Below are positions 25,184 to 32,599 of a stretch of DNA of 64,000 nucleotides, piece after piece (within the stretch, counting starts at the first letter, position 1; every line of letters starts with the position of its first letter). The stretch is taken from NCBI GenBank assembly GCA_017625565.1, contig JAGAKN010000017.1, positions 1 through 64,000 of the forward strand, written 5' to 3'. Source of the DNA: Clostridia bacterium (lineage in GTDB: Bacteria; Bacillota; Clostridia; Christensenellales; Borkfalkiaceae). A program made the position numbers and the translations under genes. The notes below the pieces were generated by a model that saw only the letters and a list, made by a program, of their open reading frames with translations, ran no database searches and had not been told where the DNA came from.

Positions 25184-25564
25184 CTATTTAGAATTGCTTA
25201 AAAACCGATACATGGCAACGCCGATCACGCTGGACATCGGTATGGTAAAGGCGATACCCTTACCCCGTTTCAAAGTGTGAAATTTCTCTTCCAGCGCGTG
25301 CATAGCTTCCGTAGCGACGTCTTCGCGCACGACGCTGAAGATGACGCTCTTTTCCGAATCTTCCAACCCGAGCATATACAAGGTTTCGGAATTTGCCGTG
25401 CCCTGCGCCAAGACGGAAGCTTGGAAATTGATTTCAAATCCGCTTAAAAAATCCATATAGAATTCCGCTTTATTGCGGTTGACGACGGTGATGAGTAATT
25501 TCAATTTGCGGAAATCGGAAACCGCCGTCTTTTTCGATTTTCTCGTTCTTTTCGTTGTTTCCAT
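25184..25564 (-). CDS. PII-like signalling protein (first copy)
   Basis: A 126-residue relative of the next gene, it has a basic N-terminus (TTKRTRKSKKTA) before the fold: KLKLLITVVNRNKAEFYMDF (about 20-39), then a short loop VLAQGTANSE, ENKH-like VIFSVVREDVATEAMHALEEKF, and GKGIAFTIPMSSVIGVAMY (about 101-119). It too lacks the canonical T-loop tyrosine segment. The two copies align best in the G(K/Q)GIAFT(I/M)P segment, so they probably arose by duplication and may form mixed trimers. It lies between DUF1538 and the second copy with gaps of 9 and 12 bases. Confidence 0.82.
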   Translation of the reverse strand: METTKRTRKSKKTAVSDFRKLKLLITVVNRNKAEFYMDFLSGFEINFQASVLAQGTANSETLYMLGLEDSEKSVIFSVVREDVATEAMHALEEKFHTLKRGKGIAFTIPMSSVIGVAMYRFLSNSK

Positions 25565-25573
25565 AACTCTCTC

Positions 25574-27097
25574 CTACATAAACCGAATAATTTGTTCGTC
25601 GTCGGCGTTCAGTATGCGTTTCATGGCGATCTTTTCTTTGACTTTCTTCGTCGCAACCGCTTTAAACCCGAGTGTTTGAATGGTAATCAAGGGTGTCATT
25701 GCAACCATAGCGACCAATCCGAACGCGTCTAAAAGGATTTTGTTTTCGCCCTGCAGTACGGCGCAAACGCCGATAAGGAAAGGTAAAATAAACGTAGACG
25801 TCATCGGTCCGCTGGCTACCCCGCCGGAGTCGAATGCGATCGCCGTGTAGATCTTCGGGACGAAGAAGGACAAGCCGAGCGAAAGGAAGTACCCGGGGAT
25901 TAAATAATATAAAATACTGAAATCCAAAATCGCGCGGAGTACGGAAAGCGCTATGGAAATCCCTACGCCGACGGAGAGCGCGACAAGCATCGCACGCTTG
26001 CTAATTGCTCCGCCCGTAATCGTTTCCACTTGTTTTTTCAAGACGTGGATAGCGGGCTCGGCAAGGACGACTGCAAACCCGAGTGCAAATGCAACGACAA
26101 CCAACACGACGGAGTTTTGCTGGGCGAGTTCCGTACCCATTTTAAAGCCGATGGGCATAAATCCTACGGCGACGGCGGAAAGGAAGATAACCAAGCCGAA
26201 GAAGGTGTAGAAAAGCCCGACGATAATTTGATGAATACGTTTTTTGTGTAATCTCATAAACAGAAATTGTAGGATAAAGAAAAAGATGACAATCGGCGCG
26301 AGTGCGATTACGACTTCTCTTACCGTATGCCCGATCGTCGTACCGAGTTTATCCAAATGAGAACTCATAGAATAATCGGGTAATTGATATAAGACGTCGC
26401 CTTTGGCAAAAATGCCAAGGAACATAACGGCAATGATCGGGCCGATGGAACACAGCGCGATAAACCCGAAACTGTTTTCGCGGTTGCGCTTATCGCCGAT
26501 GGTAGACGCGACGCCGACGCCAAGCGCCATAATAAAGGGCACGGTAATCGGGCCTGTCGTCACTCCGCCCGAATCGAATGCAAGCGGTAAAAACGCCTCG
26601 TTTCCGCGAATGAGTACGAGTGTGACCAACGCGAACATCGTCATATAAAAGAAAGTGAGCAACGCCGAGAGTGGTACGCGGAATACGATACGCACGACGG
26701 AGAGCACCAAAAAGATGCCCACGCCCAAGCCGATGGAAACGGTGAGTAGAGTACCGTTCAAAACGTCTTTCACTTGCGACGCTAATACCGAAAGGTCGGG
26801 CTCGGCAATGGTAATAAACAAGCCCATGACGAAACAAACGAACAGTAGCGTTTTAAACTTGCCCGATTTTGACATACTCGAACCGATTTGTTCGCCCATC
26901 GGAGTCATCGCGATATCCGCGCCGAGATTAAACAGCGCCATACCGACGATTAACGCGACGGCAGAGATAGAGAAGACCAACACTTCTTTTGTAGAGAAAT
27001 CGACGATTGGCGTACAATTTAAAAGTAGCACGATCAGCGTGACGGGCAACACCGACACGACGGACTCCTTGCATTTTGTGATGAGAGCTTTGAGCAT
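25574..27097 (-). CDS. DUF1538 membrane protein, two-repeat transporter-like
   Basis: This 507-residue protein has about 14 hydrophobic segments in two homologous halves. Each half carries the same signature: AFDSGGVTTGPITVPFI near 173-189 and AFDSGGVASGPMTSTFI near 420-436, plus AEPDLSVLA near 99 and AEPAIHVLK in the second half. This is the DUF1538 pattern as I know it; the family is presumed to be a transporter of unknown substrate. I chose ATG 27097, which has AGGATCG upstream; a start at 27163 would add 22 residues that overlap a folded leader and has no ribosome binding site. Two PII-like genes and a ZIP transporter follow. Confidence 0.83.
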   Translation of the reverse strand: MLKALITKCKESVVSVLPVTLIVLLLNCTPIVDFSTKEVLVFSISAVALIVGMALFNLGADIAMTPMGEQIGSSMSKSGKFKTLLFVCFVMGLFITIAEPDLSVLASQVKDVLNGTLLTVSIGLGVGIFLVLSVVRIVFRVPLSALLTFFYMTMFALVTLVLIRGNEAFLPLAFDSGGVTTGPITVPFIMALGVGVASTIGDKRNRENSFGFIALCSIGPIIAVMFLGIFAKGDVLYQLPDYSMSSHLDKLGTTIGHTVREVVIALAPIVIFFFILQFLFMRLHKKRIHQIIVGLFYTFFGLVIFLSAVAVGFMPIGFKMGTELAQQNSVVLVVVAFALGFAVVLAEPAIHVLKKQVETITGGAISKRAMLVALSVGVGISIALSVLRAILDFSILYYLIPGYFLSLGLSFFVPKIYTAIAFDSGGVASGPMTSTFILPFLIGVCAVLQGENKILLDAFGLVAMVAMTPLITIQTLGFKAVATKKVKEKIAMKRILNADDEQIIRFM

Positions 27098-27226
27098 ATT
27101 TTCGATCCTATTCGTTATTTCCGTTAAAACGTTTAGAGGGGACTCCGCCGTTGGGGACGCCATGCAAAGGGTAGACGGCTTTGCGTTCCCGAACGCTTAG
27201 GAGTACAATAATACAAGCATATTATA
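27098..27226 (-). promoter_or_regulatory. Promoter -10 box and structured leader of the DUF1538 operon
   Basis: TATAAT at 27226-27221 (minus strand, weak -35) predicts a start near 27214 and a leader of about 117 nt. The leader holds a hairpin GCGTT-CGGG-AACGC (27196-27183), a longer-range stem GCCGT/ACGGC (27179-27175 with 27151-27147) and a C-rich repeat (GGCGTCCCC, then GGAGTCCCC). No T-run terminator is evident, so any control would act on translation or by another route. It matches no riboswitch class I can name. Confidence 0.4.
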
Positions 27227-27319
27227 ACACGCCCGCGCGAAAAAAGCTAATGATTAGACGGACTTTTTTTGATAATCCATCAAAAATTTAAAAAGAACGT
27301 AAAGGTTTCGCGAAAATTG

Positions 27320-27348
27320 TTGACAATTGTAAAAGAGTATGATAAAAT
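27320..27348 (+). promoter_or_regulatory. Sigma-A promoter of the glycine-riboswitch transcript
   Basis: TTGACA (27320-27325), 17 bases, TAAAAT (27343-27348). The predicted start lies about 25 bases ahead of the first aptamer. Confidence 0.8.
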
Positions 27349-27379
27349 ACTATGCAAGCAAAAGCTATAAGACGATTGT

Positions 27380-27534
27380 AGGAGACGGGCGAACGTCCGA
27401 CCGAAGGAGCGAATCTCTCAGGTGGCCGAAAGGTTGGGAACTGCAATCCGATAGCACTCCGGAGAATCCCGAAAAACGGGTGCCGAAGGGGCAAGGACGA
27501 AAACGTCTAATCTCTCAGGCAAAAGGACAGAGGA
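27380..27534 (+). promoter_or_regulatory. Tandem glycine riboswitch
   Basis: Two glycine (gcvT-type) aptamers lie in a row. The first (about 27380-27450) shows GGAGAC, CCGAAGGAGCGAA and TCTCTCAGGTGGCCGAAAGG. The second (about 27460-27534) shows GGAGAATCCC, GCCGAAGGGGCAAGG and TCTCTCAGGCAAAAGGACAG. A strong terminator hairpin follows 56 bases later, before the symporter gene. In this arrangement glycine usually permits transcription, so the symporter should be induced by glycine; that direction is known for the class, not shown here. Confidence 0.93.
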
Positions 27535-27589
27535 TTGCTTTCACACGCAAGAAAAAGGCGTATTTTGCGCGTGCGAAAAGGAACTGTGT

Positions 27590-27626
27590 ACGGAGTGATT
27601 TTGTGCAAAATCACTCCGTTTTTTCT
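27590..27626 (+). terminator. Riboswitch-controlled terminator
   Basis: A 13-bp perfect stem ACGGAGTGATTTT / AAAATCACTCCGT (27590-27602, 27607-27619) with a T-rich run sits between the glycine aptamers and the coding region. Confidence 0.88.
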
Positions 27627-27689
27627 TTCTCCGTAGCCAAATTCGGTTTTAAATTTTGAAAAGCCCGAAAACGGGCGAAGGAGTTTTTT

Positions 27690-29261
27690 ATGTGGGACAA
27701 GATTATATCTGCTGTAGAAAAGGGTAATGCTTGGCTGAACGAAATCGTTTGGGGTTGGCCGATGATTATTCTCATTCTCGGCACGGGGTTGTTGCTCACC
27801 GTTCGTAGCAGGGTGATGCAGGTTAGAAAGTTTGGTACGTCGCTGAATCAAACGATCGTGCCGACGGTTAAGAGTATTGCCAAAAAGAACAAACACAAGA
27901 GCAACAAAGGTGAAAAATCCATTTCGCAATTTGAAGCGTTTGCGACGGCGATTTCGGGTACGGTCGGTACGGGAAATATCGTCGGCGTGACGTCTGCAAT
28001 CATGACGGGTGGCCCTGGCGCGGTGTTCTGGATGTGGATTTCCGCGTTCTTTGGGATGATCACCAACTATGCCGAAAACGTACTCGGTTTGTTCTTCCGT
28101 AAAAAGGAAAGTGACGGGGACTTTTCGGGCGGGCCTGCGTATTATTTGTCTGAAGGGATGGGTAGAAACGTTCGTGGCAAAGGCGGTACGGCATTGAAAA
28201 CGTTTGGGAAAATTCTCGGCGTGATGGCGGCGGTGTTCTGTACGTTCGCAGCAATCGGTATGAGTGGCGTACAAACCAACAAGATTTCCACAACGTTTCA
28301 AGAAGTCGTTTCGGGCGACAACAAAACGATTGCGTTGATCGTCGGGATCGTCGTAGCCGTCGTCCTTGCGTTGATCGTACTCGGCGGAATTAAGAGTATC
28401 GGTAGAGTAGCGTCTATTCTCGTACCGTTCATGTCTTTATTATTTATTATTATGGCACTCGTGACCATTTTTGCTAACGTGACGGCGATCGGCGGAGCGT
28501 TCGCGATGATTTTTTCGAATATATTCAAATTCAAAGCTGCGGTTGGTGGCGTCGTCGGGTACTCGTTCGCGCAAATTATACAAAAAGGGCTTGCGCGAGG
28601 CGTATTCTCCAACGAAGCCGGGCTCGGTTCGTCGGTAATCGCGCACAGCGCGTCAGAAACGAAAGAGCCTGTAAAACAAGGCTTCTGGGGGATTTTCGAA
28701 GTCTTTTTCGACACGTTTATTATCTGTACGTTGACGGCGCTCGTCATTCTCGTCAGCACGTCCAAAGAAACGTTGTACTTCAGCGGCTTGGCAGATACGA
28801 CTGTTTCCATGCTCGCGTTCAAAGACGTATTCGGCAAAGTTGGGGAAATCGTCTATTCTACGATTATTCCGTTGTTTGCGTTCACGACGATTTTGGCATG
28901 GTCGTATTATGGTGAAAAATCGGTGGACTTCTTGTTCCGTAAAACGGGTATGAAAGGCAGAAAGATTGCAAGGGTCACCTTTAAAATCTTGTACGTGTTG
29001 CTTGTAATCGTGTCTGCGGTGATCGACGGCGAACTCGCTTGGGCGATTTCGGATACCGCAAACGGACTGATGGCGTTGCCAAATTTGATCGGTTTGATGT
29101 TCATGAGCGGTTTGGTCATAAAAATTACCAAGAATTATTTGGATCGGAAAAAGGGCAAGGACGTAGTCCCGATGCTTTCGGCGTACGAAGATTTGAACGC
29201 GGAGTTCGCACAAGAAATTGCGGAAACCGAAGAAACGCAGAAAGAAAGTGTGAACGAATAA
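27690..29261 (+). CDS. Alanine/glycine:cation symporter (AGCS family)
   Basis: The 523-residue membrane protein carries small neutral amino acids with sodium. Family motifs are FEAFATAISGTVGTGNIVGVTSAI (residues about 78-101, given here as FEAFATAISGTVGTGNI), GGPGAVFWMWISAFFGM (about 108-124), GGPAYYLSEGMG and RGVFSNEAGLGSSVIAHS (about 301-318). About eleven segments are visible. AAGGAG precedes ATG 27690. The tandem glycine riboswitch upstream makes glycine the likely physiological substrate. The C-terminal 25 residues are acidic and cytoplasmic. Confidence 0.94.
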   Translation: MWDKIISAVEKGNAWLNEIVWGWPMIILILGTGLLLTVRSRVMQVRKFGTSLNQTIVPTVKSIAKKNKHKSNKGEKSISQFEAFATAISGTVGTGNIVGVTSAIMTGGPGAVFWMWISAFFGMITNYAENVLGLFFRKKESDGDFSGGPAYYLSEGMGRNVRGKGGTALKTFGKILGVMAAVFCTFAAIGMSGVQTNKISTTFQEVVSGDNKTIALIVGIVVAVVLALIVLGGIKSIGRVASILVPFMSLLFIIMALVTIFANVTAIGGAFAMIFSNIFKFKAAVGGVVGYSFAQIIQKGLARGVFSNEAGLGSSVIAHSASETKEPVKQGFWGIFEVFFDTFIICTLTALVILVSTSKETLYFSGLADTTVSMLAFKDVFGKVGEIVYSTIIPLFAFTTILAWSYYGEKSVDFLFRKTGMKGRKIARVTFKILYVLLVIVSAVIDGELAWAISDTANGLMALPNLIGLMFMSGLVIKITKNYLDRKKGKDVVPMLSAYEDLNAEFAQEIAETEETQKESVNE

Positions 29262-29282
29262 AAATCCGAAAAAAATTCAAAA

Positions 29283-29322
29283 AAAGTCAACGTTTCCCTC
29301 GCGAAAGCGTTGACTTTCTTTT
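29283..29322 (+). terminator. Terminator after the symporter gene
   Basis: Ten-bp stem AAAGTCAACG / CGTTGACTTT (ends near 29283 and 29317) followed by CTTTTTTT. The 3' arm also holds the -35 box of the next promoter. Confidence 0.85.
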
Positions 29323-29338
29323 TTTCGTGTGCTATCAT
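29310..29338 (+). promoter_or_regulatory. Sigma-A promoter of ilvE
   Basis: TTGACT (29310-29315), 17 bases, TATCAT (29333-29338), with a second possible -10 (TATAAT) shortly after. The -35 lies inside the terminator stem of the upstream gene. Confidence 0.65.
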
Positions 29339-29421
29339 ATAATATAATCTGCGATCGAAAAGATAGATTGAAAAGGATTTTGCGATTAAAAAAACGCATA
29401 TAAACGAAGGAAAGGAAGAAG

Positions 29422-30483
29422 ATGGAAATCAAGATTGTAAAAACGACGACGCCGGGTGAAATGCCTGCGGAAGAGAAACTCGGGTTTGGGAAAGTATTCA
29501 CCGACCATATGTTTATAATGGATTACGAAGCGGGCAAGGGTTGGTACGACGCGCGCATCGTGCCGTTTGGGAGAATTTCCCTACATCCCGCGTCCACGGT
29601 TTTGCATTACGGCGCGGAGATTTTCGAAGGTTTGAAAGCTTACCGTCGCGCAGATGGTGGCGTGCAACTGTTCCGTCCGATGGAAAACGTAAAACGAATG
29701 AACCGTTCGGCGGAGAGAATGAGTTTGCCTGAAATCGACGAAAAGGATTTGTTGGAGATTTTGACGACGTTTGTAAAGATGGAAGAAAAATGGGTACCGA
29801 AGTCGTTTGGGACGTCGCTGTATTTGCGCCCGTTTTTATTTGGGAACGACGAAACGCTGGGCGTGCACGCCGTTCATCGCGCGACGTTTATGTTGATTGC
29901 ATCTCCTAGCGGTAGTTATTACGCGGAAGGGATCAACCCCGTCGGGATTATGATCGAATCGGAGGACGTGCGTACGGTACGCGGTGGTACGGGGTACGCG
30001 AAGTGCGGTGGAAACTACGCGGCGAGTACTCGCGCAGGCGAACGTGCGGCAAAGAAAGGCTATTCACAAGTTTTGTGGTTAGACGGTGTGGAGCGGAAAT
30101 ACGTTGAAGAAGTGGGCGCGATGAACGTTATGTTCAAGATTGACGGCGAGATTGTCACGCCCAAGCTCACGGGCTCGATTTTGCCGGGGATTACGCGCAA
30201 GAGCTGTATCGAAGTATTGCAATCTTTGGGGTATACCGTTAGCGAACGATTGTTGTCTGTGGACGAGTTGGTGGACGCCATGGAAAGCGGAAGGTTGGAA
30301 GAAGCCTGGGGTTGCGGAACGGCGGCGGTAGTATCGCCGATCGGAAGGCTCGCGTACGGGGACAAGGAATACGTAATAAACGATGGAAAAATCGGGGAAA
30401 TCACCCAAAAACTGTACGACGTACTCACGGGGATACAATGGGGCAAGACGGATGATCCGTTTGGTTGGGTATATACGTTGTAA
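29422..30483 (+). CDS. ilvE: Branched-chain amino acid aminotransferase
   Basis: IlvE transfers the amino group between glutamate and the keto acids of Leu, Ile and Val. The 353-residue fold-type IV PLP enzyme is of the longer BCAT class: ARIVPFGRISLHPASTVLHYG near 44-64 (given as VPFGRISLHPASTVLHYG), EIFEGLKAYRR, ERKYVEEVGAMNVMF near 222-236 with the region C-terminal to the PLP lysine (AKCGGNYAAS holds the Lys, about 194-203), LTGSILPGITRKS near 250 and EAWGCGTAAVVSPI near 290-303. It is transcribed separately from the T-box operon that follows. Confidence 0.94.
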   Translation: MEIKIVKTTTPGEMPAEEKLGFGKVFTDHMFIMDYEAGKGWYDARIVPFGRISLHPASTVLHYGAEIFEGLKAYRRADGGVQLFRPMENVKRMNRSAERMSLPEIDEKDLLEILTTFVKMEEKWVPKSFGTSLYLRPFLFGNDETLGVHAVHRATFMLIASPSGSYYAEGINPVGIMIESEDVRTVRGGTGYAKCGGNYAASTRAGERAAKKGYSQVLWLDGVERKYVEEVGAMNVMFKIDGEIVTPKLTGSILPGITRKSCIEVLQSLGYTVSERLLSVDELVDAMESGRLEEAWGCGTAAVVSPIGRLAYGDKEYVINDGKIGEITQKLYDVLTGIQWGKTDDPFGWVYTL

Positions 30484-30528
30484 AATAAAGGAAAAGGCAG
30501 AATATATTATAAATATTATAGTATACGC

Positions 30529-30557
30529 TTGACAAAACCGTAAAAAAAAGTTAGAAT
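30529..30557 (+). promoter_or_regulatory. Sigma-A promoter of the leu-ilv operon
   Basis: TTGACA (30529-30534), 17 bases, TAGAAT (30552-30557), directly ahead of the T-box leader. Confidence 0.85.
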
Positions 30558-30574
30558 AGAAACAATCATAAAAC

Positions 30575-30880
30575 AACGGCAACCGTTGAAAATAAAAGCA
30601 ATGACGGGAAAAAATCCGTAATACACCTTTTGCAGAGAGTCGGCGCTTTGGTGCGAGCCGATAAGGGATTGCGGAACATACTCCTCCCCGAGCTTCCGAG
30701 AGAACAGCCTAACGCTTAGTAGATTCGGACGGATCCCCCGTTATCGGGAAGCCCTGCAAAAGGGCAAGAGTGGGCGATGTAAATCGTCAAGTAGAGTGGT
30801 ACCGCGGAGAATCCCTTCGTCTCTTTTACATAAATGCGTAGCAGAATAAGCGACGCGTTGGTGTAAAAGGGATTTTTTGT
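30575..30880 (+). promoter_or_regulatory. T-box leader, probably leucine-specific
   Basis: The 430-base gap between ilvE and leuA is a T-box riboswitch. The antiterminator bulge sequence GTGGTACCGCGG is at 30797-30808, and a terminator (CTTTTACA ... TGTAAAAG with TTTTTT) ends near 30880. Stem I contains the AGAGAG bulge near 30635 and GCGGAAC near 30671. CTC occurs twice in tandem at 30681-30686 in the expected specifier position, so uncharged tRNA-Leu is the likely signal. The exact specifier triplet is not certain. Uncharged tRNA would allow transcription of the pathway downstream. Confidence 0.93.
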
Positions 30881-30913
30881 TATTTCAACGGTAAAAAGGC
30901 AAAAGGAAAGCGC

Positions 30914-32578
30914 ATGAAAAACAGTCAAAAATACGTAAAACAATATTTCGAACCGCAGGACGTAGCGATGGATTGGACAAAGAAATCCTACGTCGAAAAA
31001 CCGCCCGTTTGGTGTAGCGTCGATTTGCGCGACGGCAATCAGGCGTTGATCATTCCGATGAGCTTGGAAGAAAAGCTGGAATTTTTCAAACTCCTTTGCA
31101 AAATCGGGTTTAAGGAAATTGAAATCGGGTTTCCTGCGGCAAGTGAAACGGAATACGATTTCTGTCGTACGTTGATCGAACGGGATTTGATCCCCGACGA
31201 CGTGACCATTCAGGTATTGACGCAATCGAGAGAGCATATTATCGCTAAGACGTTCGAAGCCTTAAAGGGCGCGAAACGTGCGATCGTGCATTTGTATAAC
31301 TCGACGTCGGTCGCGCAACGGGAACAGGTGTTTAAGCGGAGCAAGCAAGAGATTGTGGATATTGCCGTATTCGGTGCGAAACTTTGCAAGGAATACCGCG
31401 AAAAAGCTAGCGGACAAATCTTCTTCGAATATTCCCCTGAAAGCTTTACGGGTACAGAACCCGAATTTGCGGTAGAAGTTTGCAACGCGGTGCTGGATAT
31501 TTGGCAGCCGACGGCGACGGACAAGACGATTATCAACTTGCCTGTGACGGTGTCCCATTCCATGCCACACGTGTACGCAAACCAAGTGGAATATATGTGC
31601 AAGAATTTGCGTGGTCGTGAAAACGTCGTCGTTTCCCTGCATCCGCATAACGACCGCGGTTGCGCGGTGGCGGATAGCGAAATGGGCTTGCTAGCTGGCG
31701 GGGAACGGATCGAAGGCACGCTGTTTGGCAACGGCGAGCGTACGGGCAACGTCGATATCATTACGCTGGCTTTGAATATGTATTCCCAAGGCGTCGATCC
31801 GAAACTCGATTTTTCCGACTTGCCGTCGATCACGAAAACGTACGAAAAGGTGACGAGAATGAAAGTGGGCGAACGTCAACCGTACAGCGGGCAACTCGTG
31901 TTCGCGGCGTTTAGCGGATCGCACCAAGACGCGATTGCAAAAGGCATGAAATACCGCATGGAAAAGGATGTGGGAACGTGGACAGTACCCTATTTGCCCA
32001 TCGATCCTGCCGACGTTGGCAGAGTGTACGAAGCGGACGTTATCCGCATCAACTCGCAATCGGGCAAAGGGGGGATTGGATACGTGCTCGAAACGCAGTT
32101 CAAGTTCGTACTGCCCCCGAAGATGCGGGAAGTGTTCGGATATCACGTCAAGAGTATTTCCGATCACGAACATCGGGAGCTATTACCCCAAGAAGTGTAC
32201 GAAATTTTTATGCGTGATTTCGTCAATTTACACAACCGTTTAAGCATTATTAAAGCGGAGTATGAAGAAACGTCCACAGAGCTTGTACAAGCCAAGATCG
32301 ACGTGTACTATAAAGGACGCACGCAAACGGTGGAAGTGGAAGGAAACGGACGGCTCAACTGTATCAGTAGCGCGATCCAAACGGTGACGGGGATCGAGTA
32401 CGTGTTGGAGAGCTACGTCGAACACGCTTTGGAAGAAAAGGCAACGGCGAAGGCTGCGTCGTACGTATGTATTTCCAGCAACGGAAAAACGTATTGGGGA
32501 ACGGGCGTGCATACGGACATTATGACTTCGTCCATACGGGCGCTCGTTTCGGCGGTCAACCGTATGTTGGACGCGTAA
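30914..32578 (+). CDS. leuA: 2-isopropylmalate synthase (long form)
   Basis: LeuA condenses acetyl-CoA with 2-ketoisovalerate, the first committed step to leucine. The 554-residue protein is of the longer type found in Actinobacteria and some Clostridia. The TIM barrel starts WCSVDLRDGNQAL (about 34-46), with IEIGFPAASETEYDF near 73-87, VSLHPHNDRGCAVADSEMG near 238-256 and LFGNGERTGNVDIITLAL near 270-287. The C-terminal LeuA dimer domain (about 420-554) senses leucine in relatives (ISSAIQTVTG). It is the first gene after the T-box. Confidence 0.95.
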   Translation: MKNSQKYVKQYFEPQDVAMDWTKKSYVEKPPVWCSVDLRDGNQALIIPMSLEEKLEFFKLLCKIGFKEIEIGFPAASETEYDFCRTLIERDLIPDDVTIQVLTQSREHIIAKTFEALKGAKRAIVHLYNSTSVAQREQVFKRSKQEIVDIAVFGAKLCKEYREKASGQIFFEYSPESFTGTEPEFAVEVCNAVLDIWQPTATDKTIINLPVTVSHSMPHVYANQVEYMCKNLRGRENVVVSLHPHNDRGCAVADSEMGLLAGGERIEGTLFGNGERTGNVDIITLALNMYSQGVDPKLDFSDLPSITKTYEKVTRMKVGERQPYSGQLVFAAFSGSHQDAIAKGMKYRMEKDVGTWTVPYLPIDPADVGRVYEADVIRINSQSGKGGIGYVLETQFKFVLPPKMREVFGYHVKSISDHEHRELLPQEVYEIFMRDFVNLHNRLSIIKAEYEETSTELVQAKIDVYYKGRTQTVEVEGNGRLNCISSAIQTVTGIEYVLESYVEHALEEKATAKAASYVCISSNGKTYWGTGVHTDIMTSSIRALVSAVNRMLDA

Positions 32579-32599
32579 GACAAAACAAGGAGAAAGACT

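Noticed and set aside
27098-27200. GGGAACGCAAAGCC in the DUF1538 leader resembles the core of a cyclic di-GMP (GEMM) riboswitch
   Set aside because: The AACGC is already paired in a local hairpin, the required 5' GGGCAAACC half is missing, and the 3' GGTAGC-type receptor is not present.
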